Of a DNA stretch of 64,000 bases, positions 32,053-43,875 are shown piece after piece. The notes under the pieces were generated by a model. That model searched no databases, had not been told where the DNA came from, and worked only from the letters and a program-made list of their open reading frames with translations. Position 1 is the first letter of the stretch, and the number at the start of each line of letters is the position of its first letter. Location of the stretch: assembly GCA_011317545.1 (NCBI GenBank), contig WUJK01000017.1, forward strand, positions 186,001-250,000, given 5' to 3'. The DNA comes from Coniella vitis. Its lineage: Eukaryota > Ascomycota > Sordariomycetes > Diaporthales > Schizoparmaceae. Made by a program: the position numbers and the translations under genes.

Positions 32053-33548
32053 TTACAACAAGTCCCGGCGGACAAACTCTTCGTAGAGAGCCTTGCCTAG
32101 ACCGGCGGGCGAGCGCTCGACGATAACACCGGCGCCCTCCAAAGCCTTGATCTTGGAGTCGGCACCACCTTTGCCTCCAGACACAATAGCTCCAGCGTGG
32201 CCCATGCGACGGCCCGGGGGTGCGGAGATACCAGCGATGAAACTGACAACAGGCTTACCGCCGTTGACAGTGTTGTTCTCACGGAGGAAATCGGCAGCGT
32301 CCTCCTCTGCAGAACCGCCAATCTCGCCAATCATGATGATACCATCAGTCTCCTTGTCCTGAAGGAAGACCTTGAGGCAGTCGATGAAGTTGGTGCCAGA
32401 GAAGGGATCACCACCAATTCCAACAACAAGCGACTGTCCCAAACCAGCCTGGGTGGTCTGGTTGACGGCCTCGTAGGTCAGGGTGCCAGAACGGGAGACA
32501 ATACCAATGCGACCGCGCTTATGGATGAAACCAGGCATGATGCCGATCTTGCACTGGCCGGGCGCAATGATGCCCGGGCAGTTGGGGCCAACAAGACGGG
32601 TCTTCGATTGTGTCTTGAGCATGGAGGTGATGCGCACCATGTCTGAAGGGGGTTTAGTCATTTTGCGACAACTGGAAAGAGCAAGCTTTGTTGCTGTGCG
32701 ACAACTAACCATGTTGAGGGATTCCTTCAGTGATACAGACGACGAGGGGGATCTCGGCCTCGATGGCCTCCTGTATACCACCAGCGGCCAGAGGAGGACT
32801 GTTGGCGAAAGAAAACACAGTCAGTCAAGCCACATTTATGATCCGAAATAGACAGCCCAAAAAAATGGCTCCAAATCCAATTTTCACATGTCACAGTGTC
32901 CCGACTTTTGAGTGCGAGAGTAATGGTAGAAAAGGTTGCTGCTTACGGGACAAAAATTCCTGTAGCAGTTGCGCCTGTCTCCTTGACAGCATCGGCGACG
33001 GATGCGAAGACTGGACGATCGAGATGGGTGGTGCCGGCCTTCTTGGGGTTCGTTCCCCCGACAACCTTGGTGCCTAAAGACGAGATAGACAATTGTAATT
33101 AGAGCTTGACACTGGCGCATGCGATAGACGTTCTGGGGCGTGGATGTTTACCGTAGGCAATGGCCTGCTCAGCGTGAAAACTACAGAATATAAGGGGTCA
33201 GTATAAGAAACTTGTGATGTGGGCCACTGCGCCCGATGAGGGCATTCCTAAATTTTTCTGCCTCGAGCCGCCATCCTGGCTGTTTGCGCGTGCAGACGTG
33301 CCAGAACAACCGGAGTTGCGATATAGCGGCTGGGAGGTCGAAGACGGTGTAAGGTGACGCTTGAGGACTCACGTTCCCTGCTTGCCAGTAAAGCCCTGGA
33401 AAATGACCTTTGTGTCGGAATTGATCCTCAGGTTCTCGATCGTGGATGTGTAAGGACCGGACTGGGCGCTGTATGTCCGCTTGCCCAAGGTCCGCAGCGC
33501 TGTCGCGGGGGCTGACGCCAGGCGCGCCTGTCGGGCAAGAGCCTGCAT
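32053..33548 (-). CDS. lsc1: Succinyl-CoA ligase alpha subunit, mitochondrial
   Basis: Five exons (33548-33373, 33180-33152, 33073-32947, 32798-32710, 32642-32053) give 336 residues with all phases matching. Exon 2 is only 29 bp. The enzyme converts succinyl-CoA to succinate with nucleotide triphosphate formation in the TCA cycle; alpha pairs with a beta subunit not in this window. A short arginine/alanine-rich presequence precedes SGPYTSTIENLRINSDTKVI. The CoA-binding Rossmann motif is GFTGKQGTFHAEQAI. Then come FVPPLAAGGIQEAIEAEIPL, LVGPNCPGIIAPG, the ligase block GIVSRSGTLTYEAV and the phospho-histidine H289 in GRRMGHAGAIVSGGKG. Yeast Lsc1 is 329 residues. The leftover frames in the introns are not coding. 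Confidence 0.95.
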
Positions 33549-34263
33549 GTCGGGCAGATGTGGGATGGAAGGTCGGGAGGTTGGGAAGACAGAGAAAAGC
33601 GGCTATCGATGGTTGGGCGAGCACGAGGACAAGAAGGCCGATGGGTGCAAGAAGGCAAGAAATCGTGGATGCCTCTATTCAGTAGCACGTATACAACTTG
33701 CTGCTCCAAAAGCTGCTTTGCTTCGGGCAGGCTATGCAGCTCCAGTTCTCGGCAGTATGCCAGGGGCCCGCCTGCCTGCTGCAGTGGCATTCGAACATTG
33801 TGTTAGGTCCTGCTCCCCAGTACTTCTGCACCCTGAGGTACCTTACCGAGGTACCTCAGGTATGCTCAAATGTTGCCTTATAGTAGCACTATGTATGTAC
33901 CTAGGTCGATAGTACTGCAGGCGGATACTACGCATGCTATGTATATATGCCTGCCGGGAAAACAAAATTGGCCTGGTGTTGTTCATCACGCCTGTCAAAG
34001 CCCGCAAATATCAGCGGCAGGCAGTAAATTCGAGAAATCAGATTCTTATCTCCCAGCTCCGCACCATGCGGTTGCATATGCATGACGCCTGCTGTGGTTA
34101 TCGATTACAGATACTCCCAGTATTCAACAAGCGAATCGTGGAGTTCTGATTATTTTCAGATATCCAACGTTGCGGCGACAAACTACCAAGCTTTCCTTCA
34201 CCAAACTACATACGCTGTCGCCGCATCACAGTCACAGATGGTTCTAGTCATTATACCTGCACC
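33549..34263. other. Divergent promoter region LSC1/ELP3
   Basis: Includes the palindrome-like GAGGTACCTTACCGAGGTAC region at about 33835-33858, and CTATGTATGTACCTAGGTCG around 33890-33908, both of the window's recurring motif class. The right 200 bp should be the ELP3 leader. No gene is seen. Confidence 0.5.
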
Positions 34264-35985
34264 ATGGCTACCACGACCGTGACAGTGACCAAGTCGGGTC
34301 GCAAGAAAGATGCTGATCTGCCGCCAGAGAACGAACGCTTCCTGCGGTGTTGCGCTGACATTGCGAATGCCCTCATCGAAGACCACGAGGCCTCGCAGGA
34401 CCCCTCTCGTCCCAAAAAGGACCTCAACCTCAATGCCGTTCGTTCGAGACTCGCCAAAAAGCATAAGATCAACAACATGCCGCCACTGACTGCCATCATT
34501 GCCGCCGTCCCTGAGCACTATAAAAAATACATCCTTCCCAAACTGGTTGCAAAGCCTATCCGAACCTCCTCTGGCATCGCTGTTGTCGCGGTCATGTGCA
34601 AGCCCCACCGCTGTCCGCATATCGCGTACACGGGAAACATTTGCGTCTATTGCCCCGGCGGACCCGACTCGGATTTCGAGTACAGCACCCAGTCCTACAC
34701 GGGCTACGAACCAACGTCCATGCGTGCCATCCGCGCCAGATATGATCCGTTTGAGCAGGCCCGCGGCCGCGTCGACCAACTCAAGTCGCTCGGTCATTCA
34801 GTCGATAAAGTCGAGTACATCATAATGGGCGGCACATTCATGTCCCTGCCTGAAACATATCGAGATGCTTTTATCTCGCAATTACACAATGCTCTTAGCG
34901 GATACCAAACATCGAACGTTGACGAGGCTGTTGAGGCTGGCGAAATGAGCAATACAAAATGTGTCGGCATTACTATAGAAACAAGGCCAGACTACTGTCT
35001 ACAGCCCCATCTGTCTAGCATGCTGCGATATGGCTGCACAAGATTGGAAATTGGCGTTCAATCACTGTACGAAGATGTCGCACGGGATACCAACCGTGGA
35101 CATACTGTCGCTGCCGTTGCAGAAACGTTTTGCCTGGCAAAAGATGCCGGCTTCAAGGTTGTCAGCCATATGATGCCAGATCTACCCAACGTCGGCATGG
35201 AACGAGATCTGGACCAGTTTCGCGAGTATTTTGAGAATCCGGCCTTCCGGACAGACGGTCTCAAAATATATCCAACACTTGTCATCAGGGGAACTGGTTT
35301 ATACGAGCTGTGGAGGACTGGACGATATCAAAATTACACCCCCAACGGGTTGATAGACCTGGTTGCCCGCATCTTGGCTCTGATTCCGCCGTGGACTCGC
35401 ATATATCGGGTTCAGCGTGATATACCAATGCCTCTCGTAACGTCTGGCGTCGAGAACGGAAACCTGCGCGAGCTTGCGCTCGCTCGCATGAAGGATTTTG
35501 GAACAACCTGTCGAGATGTTCGCACCCGAGAAGTAGGCGTCAATGAAGTCAAGCATAAGATACGCCCCAACCAGATTGAGTTGATTCGTAGGGACTATAC
35601 CGCTAATGGCGGCTGGGAAACGTTCCTGGCTTATGAGGATCCAAAACAGGACATCCTAGTCGGTCTGCTCCGATTGCGAAAATGCACCGAAAAGTATACA
35701 TATCGTGAAGAGTTGACCGGCCAGCAAACAAGTCTGGTCCGAGAGCTGCACGTTTATGGAACAGCAGTGCCTGTTCACGCCCGAGACCCTAAGAAATTCC
35801 AACATCAGGGCTTCGGGACATTACTCATGGAGGAAGCGGAGCGTATTGCTAGGGACGAACATGGAAGTGAAAAGATCAGTGTTATATCTGGAGTAGGAGT
35901 CAGGAGTTATTATAAAAAGTTAGGCTACTGGCTAGATGGTCCGTATATGAGCAAATGGCTCGATGGACGGCCAGGTCCAGCTTAG
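34264..35985 (+). CDS. elp3: Elongator complex catalytic subunit ELP3
   Basis: A single exon of 573 residues, close to the usual 550-560. ELP3 makes the cm5U34 base that leads to mcm5/ncm5 wobble uridines in tRNA. The radical-SAM domain has the Elp3-type cluster C112-x4-C117-x9-C127-x2-C130 (CKPHRCPHIAYTGNICVYCP), followed by GGPDSDFEYSTQSYTGYEP. The C-terminal GNAT acetyltransferase domain (~400-560) shows LVRELHVYGTAVPV, the acetyl-CoA loop Q513-H-Q-G-F-G518 and RSYYKKLGYWLDGPYM. No frame damage or RIP-type change is seen, although AT-rich RIP-mutated DNA begins within a few tens of bases of the TAG at 35983. Confidence 0.97.
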   Translation: MATTTVTVTKSGRKKDADLPPENERFLRCCADIANALIEDHEASQDPSRPKKDLNLNAVRSRLAKKHKINNMPPLTAIIAAVPEHYKKYILPKLVAKPIRTSSGIAVVAVMCKPHRCPHIAYTGNICVYCPGGPDSDFEYSTQSYTGYEPTSMRAIRARYDPFEQARGRVDQLKSLGHSVDKVEYIIMGGTFMSLPETYRDAFISQLHNALSGYQTSNVDEAVEAGEMSNTKCVGITIETRPDYCLQPHLSSMLRYGCTRLEIGVQSLYEDVARDTNRGHTVAAVAETFCLAKDAGFKVVSHMMPDLPNVGMERDLDQFREYFENPAFRTDGLKIYPTLVIRGTGLYELWRTGRYQNYTPNGLIDLVARILALIPPWTRIYRVQRDIPMPLVTSGVENGNLRELALARMKDFGTTCRDVRTREVGVNEVKHKIRPNQIELIRRDYTANGGWETFLAYEDPKQDILVGLLRLRKCTEKYTYREELTGQQTSLVRELHVYGTAVPVHARDPKKFQHQGFGTLLMEEAERIARDEHGSEKISVISGVGVRSYYKKLGYWLDGPYMSKWLDGRPGPA

Positions 35986-36332
35986 TGAAAATTCATACGC
36001 AATTTAAAAAGAAAAAATATTTTTAACTTATTAACTTTAGTAAATATTTATAAGACTATCTTTTAAATATACGTTTATATAAGTTCGATAAGTTTTTTAT
36101 TTATTACTATATTTATATAATATTAATTTTCTATTCTCTTTATTTAACTGCTAGTTCTTACTAACTAGGCTAATTAGGTAGATATTACTCTTTACCTCCT
36201 CTTTTTACCTTCTTTAAGCTTTACGCTTAAGGTTTCCTTAGCTATAATTTCTTACTTTTTAATAGCTATTTTATTATACTATCTATAATCCTAAGATCGG
36301 TTATTAGTATATTATAATCTATATATAATAAT
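35986..36332. other. AT-rich RIP-mutated DNA, unclassified
   Basis: Composition changes abruptly after about 36000: almost only A/T with rare CA or TG. It cannot be matched to either LINE family by eye. The ELP3 3' untranslated region must lie at least partly here. Confidence 0.6.
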
Positions 36333-36985
36333 AGCGGAATAGCTATTTTATTTATAATTATATATTATAATTAAGTTTACCTTTAATATTACTTAAAATA
36401 ATTTGAAATAATATATTTCATTATCTCCGCTATTTTATAATAATAAAATAACGTTATTATAATAACAACCTTATATCTTAATAAAGTATATTTTAAGCTT
36501 ATATTTAATCCTAAGTTATAGAGAAATTAAGGGTTTATACTTCTTAAACCTTATATAATAATTAAAAATACCGGTAAAGCTTAAGTGTTTAATTATATTT
36601 ACAAGGATTTTACTCCTTTATAAAGTTAATATTATTTTATTATAATTCTATTATCTATATTATCTTTTTTATATTATATCTAGCTATTTATATAACCTTT
36701 CTTATAATCTTTTACTTAATATATCTTAAAAATATAAGGGTTATATTTATATAGCTTTTACGCTAGATACCTATTTATTTACTTATATAATAATAGCGTT
36801 ATAATTTTATTAGAGTTTCACTTTATCTTCCTACCTTTTCTTTATTATTATTATATAGATATTAAGATATACTAGTAATAATAAATATCCGACCTTTATT
36901 TTAAATAAGGATTTTGGTATAATTTTATACATACTTGGAATTATATATAAGTATTATATTCATATAACTTCTAAGCTATATATAA
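36333..36985 (-). mobile_element. Family 2 LINE fragment, 3' part, inverted
   Basis: Positions 36333-36590 align by eye, same orientation, with 58705-58960, which is itself an inverted piece of the family 2 LINE. Further right, segments such as 36655-36720 read as the reverse complement of about 42110-42175 in the family 2 copy. This is therefore a minus-strand 3' fragment (RNase H side and beyond). It is strongly AT-rich and heavily RIP-mutated. Boundaries are approximate. Confidence 0.65.
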
Positions 36986-36990
36986 TACCT

Positions 36991-38435
36991 TATCCTTCCC
37001 GATACTTTTCTTATATACGCTTGCTTTTATTAAGGGTATATATAGTTTTACTAATAATTTACTAATACTCGACCTATTTATATATAGGTAAATACGGTTA
37101 TAGGATAGCCTTATAAGGGGCCCTTCTTACGGATACGATATAAAGCGGCCTTATACCGCTTAAGGAACTAGTATTTAAAACGGATATTAATTCTATTTTA
37201 GAATTAATTTATTCCCCTATATAATAAAAGAAGTATTATAATATTACGCTACAGGTATAAAAGAATATTATTATTTATTAAAATAACCCCCTTACCTCTA
37301 ATATAATTAAAACCTTCCTTATAAGTATATAATATACGTTTATAGCCCGGGGAATAATCCTATTAATAATAAATAAAACCCTAAGAAAGCTAATTAATAG
37401 CTTAAAAAGTCCTTTATAAAGTAAAGAGTATCTTTATATAAAGAGGGTCTACTCCTAGCTCCTAATTATAATTAAGCGGGAATTTAAAAACTTTTTATCG
37501 AATCCGGCTATTAATCGATTTATTCTAATATATTTAACCCCTTCCGCTATTACCTTATAAGTAATATTCTACCCTTAATAATCCCTTTTACCTATCTAAT
37601 ACTCCTAATAAGGTTATAATTAAGTTATTATTATAAATATAGCTACCGAGCTTTTAATAAAGCTTATATATTATATTCGAAAAGCTAGTCCTTAACTCGG
37701 CTAGTAATAAGGATAGAATATAAGGATTCTTTTTAAAGCCGCTCCTTATAATATACTTATAAGCTCGCCCCTTTAAGGATTTAAGCTAAGTATTTATACC
37801 TAGCTATAAATCCCTATAATAAATATAATAATAGTTATTAAAATCTTTATTAACTAGGTTTTATATCTTATAAATAAAAAGGTTTATAATAAGCTTTTTA
37901 TTAACCTTTTAAAGAATAAACTATTAAAGCTAATATAAGTATCCTCGGTAATTATACTTTAGATTTAAATTATTTATATAATAACCGGGGTTCCGAAAGA
38001 GCTATATAACCCCTTTATTTATTAAAAGATATCTTCTAAGGAATATATCCGGGAGAAGGCTATTATATAAATAGAAGTTAAATTTATTTCTTATAAGCTA
38101 TTTATAAATAGATATAACCTTAATATAAGTATAGCTATTTAATTAATATCCTTTTTATATAAACTATAACCTCTTTAAATCTTTAATTTACCTTAGGCCC
38201 GGCTTATATAAAAGATAGAAAGGCTCTCTTTTTATATAAATAACTATCTTAGCTATTATTTAACTAAATATTATATTAGAAATAAATAATACCCTACTTA
38301 TTCTAACGCTTAATATATTTAAAAAAAAAGGGAGGTTTATATACTTCCCCTTAGATATACTAATTATTATAAGCTAATTCGTTTTAACTACTTTAACTAT
38401 ATTATTATTTCTATAATAATTAATAAATAACTTTA
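36991..38435 (+). mobile_element. Family 1 LINE copy A, 5' portion
   Basis: Begins TATCCTTCCCGATACTTTTC, the same 5' end as copy B (48076) and, inverted, copy C (58694). It aligns with copy B from 48076 to about 49510, and nearly all differences are C/T or G/A, with copy A the more AT-rich. It corresponds to the 5' leader and ORF1 region. It is interrupted at 38435 by the family 2 insertion and resumes at 42867. Confidence 0.8.
38421..38435. repeat. Target-site duplication, left copy
   Basis: TAATAAATAACTTTA here is repeated exactly at 42867-42881. The uninterrupted copy B has the corresponding single-copy sequence near 49510-49525 (AATAGATAGCTTTATTACCC). Direct 15-bp repeats flanking an insert are the mark of target-primed LINE integration. 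Confidence 0.85.
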
Positions 38436-41400
38436 AAAGAACTTAAGGAAATTCGACGATTATAATCGATAAAAGCACCGGACTACGATAAAAAAAGTAG
38501 TAACCTTATAAGTATCGAGCGATATTATAGTATCGATTATATAGTATAGGTATAGTATAATTAGAGATACCGATAGATATAAACGGGAGGGACGGAGGAT
38601 TTATATAGAGTTTTTACTACCTTAACTACGGATAGGGCGGATATAATAACGCTATAGCCGTAGTATCTATATAGCTAGAATACTACGAAAAGCTAATAAT
38701 TTAGGTTAAATTATCGATAAAAGATAATATCCGAGGTATCTTCGAGCTAAAGTTAGGTATAGAGAATATTAAGTAAGTAATATAAATACTAAGAGTTTAT
38801 AATATAAACGTATAAAGCCGCTATAAAGGCGTAGCTATTATATAAAGAAACCTCTATATAGCAATTATTAAAGCTTTAATAAAGTATTGGACGATAGAGC
38901 CGGTATAGCTTTAAAGATATAAGCGATAACTACCCGAATAAGTAATAAAAGCGTATAAGAACCGAAGCTAATTATCCTAGCCTATTATAGCCGAAAAGTA
39001 ACGATCTATAGTAACTAAGTAATACTAAACCTTACGCCTATTTAGCTAATCTAAGTAGCGAATAATAGTATTAATAGCGAAGAAATAGTAGCTATATAGC
39101 AATTATATAGCGGGGATATTATATTTACGTTTAAGGAGGGAGTAAACCTATATAAATAAAAGATTAGCTAGAAGAAGACGGTATTCGGCGAAAATATAAC
39201 GAAAGCTAGGCGAATATATATAATTATCGCGAAAGGATTATCTATAGATTAACTAAAGGATATATAAGCCGATTTAGAGGAGCTATTCTAAAGTATTAAA
39301 GTAACGAACTTATAGAATAGAGATAAAATTAAACCGAAGATTCTTAGGAGTAATATAGCTCGAGCCGTACTTATTATTATAATGAATAATATATAAGCTA
39401 TTAAGAAGATATATAAAGAGGGATTCTTATAAAGAATATAGCTCTTTACCTATAAACCTTATATAGGATATAGCGATATATTAATACTCTAAGTATTATA
39501 GGTATAGCTATATTATAAGGTATTATATAAAGAATATTAGGTATAAATACTATATAAGAGTAGTATATAAGTAGGAGGAATATAGCTATCCCTTACTAAA
39601 GGATATATTAAAGATTAAGTATCTAAACTATAACGGAAGCTATATAATTTAGGTAAAGAACTACTTAATAATACTTATATAAAGGAATAAAGCGAGAGGT
39701 ATATATTAATACCGATTATAAAAGTTCGAAGTCGGTATACTAGTATAGCAGCTTAATAGTAAATTTATAAGGGGAACGGTAAATATATTATAATTAATAT
39801 CGAGGAAGAGATTAATACCGCCGAGAGAGGAAACGCTATAAAGGGGTAGATTAAGTAGCACGCTATACTTTAATAGTTTTATTGTAGATTCTATTTAACC
39901 CTTTTCCTTATAATAATTATAATATTATAGGTAGTAGGGTATATACCTAACTAATATTAATAACGGAGGAATAGCCGGATATAATAGCGCTATAAAAATT
40001 GTAGATAAATACTACGAAAAAGTAGGTACTGGTTATAATAACGATATTATATAATCAAGTATATATAGGTAGAGGTAGGGCTACGATCTTTATATATAAA
40101 CGTTACGAATTAATAGTATAGGAATAGTATATAGGATATAATTAGGTAATAGTAGAGTTTAAATCGGGGCTATATATATAAATAGTCTACTTAAAGTTAG
40201 AATCTAGCTTATATAGGATATACCTATTACCCGAACTTATATCGATAGAATAGCGAAAATATGCTATATTAATAGGCGATTTTAATATATATTATCCCCT
40301 ATAAGATAAGGAAGATAGGATATCGGTATAAATAGGAGACCTCCTTACGTTAATATAATAATAGCGCTTAGATTTAGTAATACTATATAATAGAATTATT
40401 AAGAGGAAAGGAATAAAATAACTATTAATTATAAACCTTACCTACGAGATTAATAATATCGATTAATAATAGGAGATATTACCTAGATAGGTAGGTTTAA
40501 ATTATAAGGTATAGCTTATTCGTATAAGAGATATAGGGGAACTCCGCTTTCTAAGAAAGGAAATCTAGAGGTAGAAGGATATAAACCTAACGATAGTCTA
40601 AATAACGGCGAATAACCTTATTAAAAACCCAGGCGAAATTAAGATCCTAGTACAGCTAGAACGCTATATTAATATACTAATAGAATAGATATACTAAATA
40701 GTAAATAAAACGGTAAAGAAAAGAGTAATTATTTACGGAATCCGAAACCCTTAGTAGATAAAGGAGGTAGTATAAGTAATAGCTACGGTAAAGCGGGTAA
40801 GATATAGCTTTCTCGTAATACCGAGTATATATACTATAAGGGAGTTAAGTAAGTAAGCGGTAGTATAAAGGAAGATAATTATAAATATATAAAGGGCGAG
40901 CTAACGCTATATAATAATAAAGGTTTTATAAAGTATAAGTAAGCTATAAACTCTCGAAAAATAAGCTAGAATAAAGAGCTATTTATTAAAACCGAACCCT
41001 CGACTACCTCCCTTTAAGGATTTAGATAAAGTACCCTATACGATATATAAAGGGAAAAGTAGCGTTTTAATAGCGAAGTTCTTCCTAAACCCCGAAGTAA
41101 ACCTTTTAGATATCGGAGAAGAACCTAGCGTAATACGCTTTAAGTTATATAAGAGTATAAATACCGTAGAAATAATATAGATCCTACGATATACTAAATT
41201 ATAAAAAATAGCCGGACCGGATAATATCCCGATTAAGTTCCTAAAAATATACGGATCGGTATTAGCTTAAGTATTAGTAAATATTATAAGTATAAGCTTT
41301 AAACTAATATACTTCCTATAGCGTTTCTATAAGGCTAGAGTAATAATCCTCTAAAAGCCGAAGGAAATAGAGGAGGAATAGCAGTAATAAGGTTTACTAA

Positions 41401-42866
41401 TAATATAAATATTCTTATAATAACTATAATAATAATAGAAAACTACCGGCGATTATATAGCGTATATACAGTTTATAAGTTGAAGTTAAAAAGATACGGG
41501 ATAAAAATCGCCCTTTAGAAGAGTAAATTTATATACTGTACTAGGATATATTAAAGCCCTACGGATAATATATAACTAGGAGATATATATATTAAACCTA
41601 TAGAGTTAATACGATTTCTCGGCGTATAATTAAATAGCAAGCTAAGATAGTAAAACTACTTTAAGGAACTTAAGAAGAAAATAGAAACTTAGAAATATAT
41701 ATTTATAAGGATTATAGCGTTTATATAGGGTTATAGTAGCGATTATATAAGATAGGTATATATAATAGCTATATATAGCGCTATTATATATAAAGCTATA
41801 ATTCAATATTAATATAGTAAAGATAGGAAAGGGAAGGGTATTATATATAACCTAGAAGTAATATAAATATAATACCTATATATAGTTATAGGCGCGTATA
41901 AAACTACGCCGAAATACCTATTTAAGGCGGAGGCCGGATATTTATTACTACCGGTATATCTTAATATATATATAATAGTTATAAAGGAGAGGTAGGAAGA
42001 TAAAGCGAGGCTCTTATAAGCCTATAATATTATTATAATATAGGTAGATAGAAGAGCGATTAATATAAGGGCTATATTAATATAGACTTTATATACCTAA
42101 GATATACTAGGTAAGAGATTATAAAAGGGATTATATAAATAGCTAGATATAATAGAAAAGAGATAATATAAATAATAGGATTACGATAAGGTAGTTTTAT
42201 CCCTATAAAGAAGTAATATCCCTGTAGATATAGCTAGAAACTTAAGGTTTATTAATATCCCTAACTATTATATAGGATTTAGGAAATATAAATCCTTAAC
42301 CCTACTATAACTTAGGATTAAGTATATTAATCTAAAAGTATACCTATTTAAACATAAGGTTCCTATTATAATAACGCCGCTTTACTATTATAGATCGGTA
42401 GAAATAATAAAGTATATTATACTAAACTACTTAAAGGAAGGTTATACATAAGCTTAGTTAAGATATATAATTATAGATAAAGCGGCGATACCGCTATTAT
42501 AGTATATATATTATAATACGTTAGTAACCGACCCTAGAATTATAAGTATAGCAGCGAAGTAGCTATTAGAAAGGGGGAGAATAATAGCTTTTTCGCTAAT
42601 AAGATATATTATAACCGGGGAGATACCGAGTATAAAGCTTAAGGAGGGAAAAAGGGGAGGAAAGGAGTAGTATATACCTAATTAGCCTAGTTAGTAAGTA
42701 TTAGCGGTTAAGCGAGGAGAACGGGAAGTAAACGCTATATTTATATAGCGGAGGATATATATAGCTATAGGTTTTTCTCCGGTACTCGGTTTCCTATTAG
42801 ATAAGAAAGGAAGGGGTTCCGGATACTAGATAATTTAAGTAGAACGGAGTATAATATAATTAATAA
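38436..42866 (+). mobile_element. Family 2 non-LTR retrotransposon (Tad1/I-like), RIP-inactivated, inserted in copy A
   Basis: A 4.4-kb element between perfect 15-bp duplications. Decayed frames on the plus strand: an ORF1 with a possible zinc-knuckle remnant at ~39615-39665 (C to Y changes of the RIP type), then an APE-type endonuclease with LIGDFNIYYP (~40270-40300). A reverse transcriptase follows, with IAGPDNIPIKFLK at ~41200-41240 (fingers) and the catalytic-loop remnant FTNNINIL at ~41395-41415, where DD has become NN. The post-palm block IRFLGVQLNSKL lies at ~41610-41645. Between KPKEIEEE (~41355-41375) and the catalytic loop the central RT motifs are missing, so the copy carries an internal deletion. 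The end has a short (TAA)n tail. Stops are TAA/TAG; it cannot be active. Confidence 0.82.
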
Positions 42867-42881
42867 TAATAAATAACTTTA
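42867..42881. repeat. Target-site duplication, right copy
   Basis: Exact match to 38421-38435; copy A sequence continues directly after it (TTACCCGTTTACC...), as in copy B near 49517. Confidence 0.85.
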
Positions 42882-43875
42882 TTACCCGTTTACCTCTAAG
42901 CTTAAAAGGATTAAGAATATAAGTAAAGCTTATGATAATATAATAAATATAGCTATAAATATTATTAATAGCTAATAAGAGCTTTAACCTTTTATTAAGC
43001 TTATAGAATAGCTATTTATTAAAATCCCCTCCCGGAAATAAGCTTATAATAATATTTATAATTATATATCGCCGGCTAGCTTATAATAATACCTATATCT
43101 TAACCTAGTTATTATACCGCCTCCGGAGGATCTTAGCTTCGATATAATTAGGGATTCTACCCTTTTAATAGATATAGTTAAAGATAAAGATAATACGGTT
43201 ATAATATTTAGCTCTTAAAAGGGCTTAAATACCGTTACTTACCCTTTATATAAAAAAGGTATACCCTTTTAATAGCCGGGGAGCTTCTTTTATAATCGCT
43301 TAAACGAATATAAGGAAGAAATAATCTATTTATATTATACTATTAATACTTTATATTAAATAAGGGGTAAATATTATATAGGTTTAAGAGCTATATATAA
43401 TATATAATATAAGAACTTAAAGGTACTTTATTTATAAGCTTTCCTCGTAGGTAGATAATTAAGGAGGAGATCCGATAGCTTATTATAAGGAGAAGCGGTA
43501 GGAGTTATCCGGTAATAAGCTCTAAGTCTTAATATATATATAACGGGGCTATAAGCTATATATAATATAATAACAGCTCTTAGCTATAAGAGATAAATTT
43601 TAGTTAGAAGTATTAGGAATCCTTTTAATTAATATTTATCGAGTATTCGGGGAGAATATAATACTCGATTATATTTTAAATAATCTTCTTATATAAAGAT
43701 AGGTAATTAAGGGTAATCTAAATATAATTTATACTCTTTATAAGCCGGGTAGGCTTAATAAAAAGGATAATAACCGGGTTAAAAATAAAGTATTATTTAA
43801 AGATATATTTTTTATAAATACCCCGGATATCCCGATATATATTAAAAGTATAGTTTTAAACCTTCTCATTTATAC
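42867..43875 (+). mobile_element. Family 1 LINE copy A, ORF1 end and endonuclease portion
   Basis: Aligns with copy B from about 49510 to 50500, with mostly transition differences. It includes the end of ORF1 and the start of ORF2, where the endonuclease remnants lie (counterpart of SDFNIIYNPYKP in copy B at ~50350-50385). It is broken at about 43875 by a stretch of different composition and resumes at about 44560. Confidence 0.78.
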
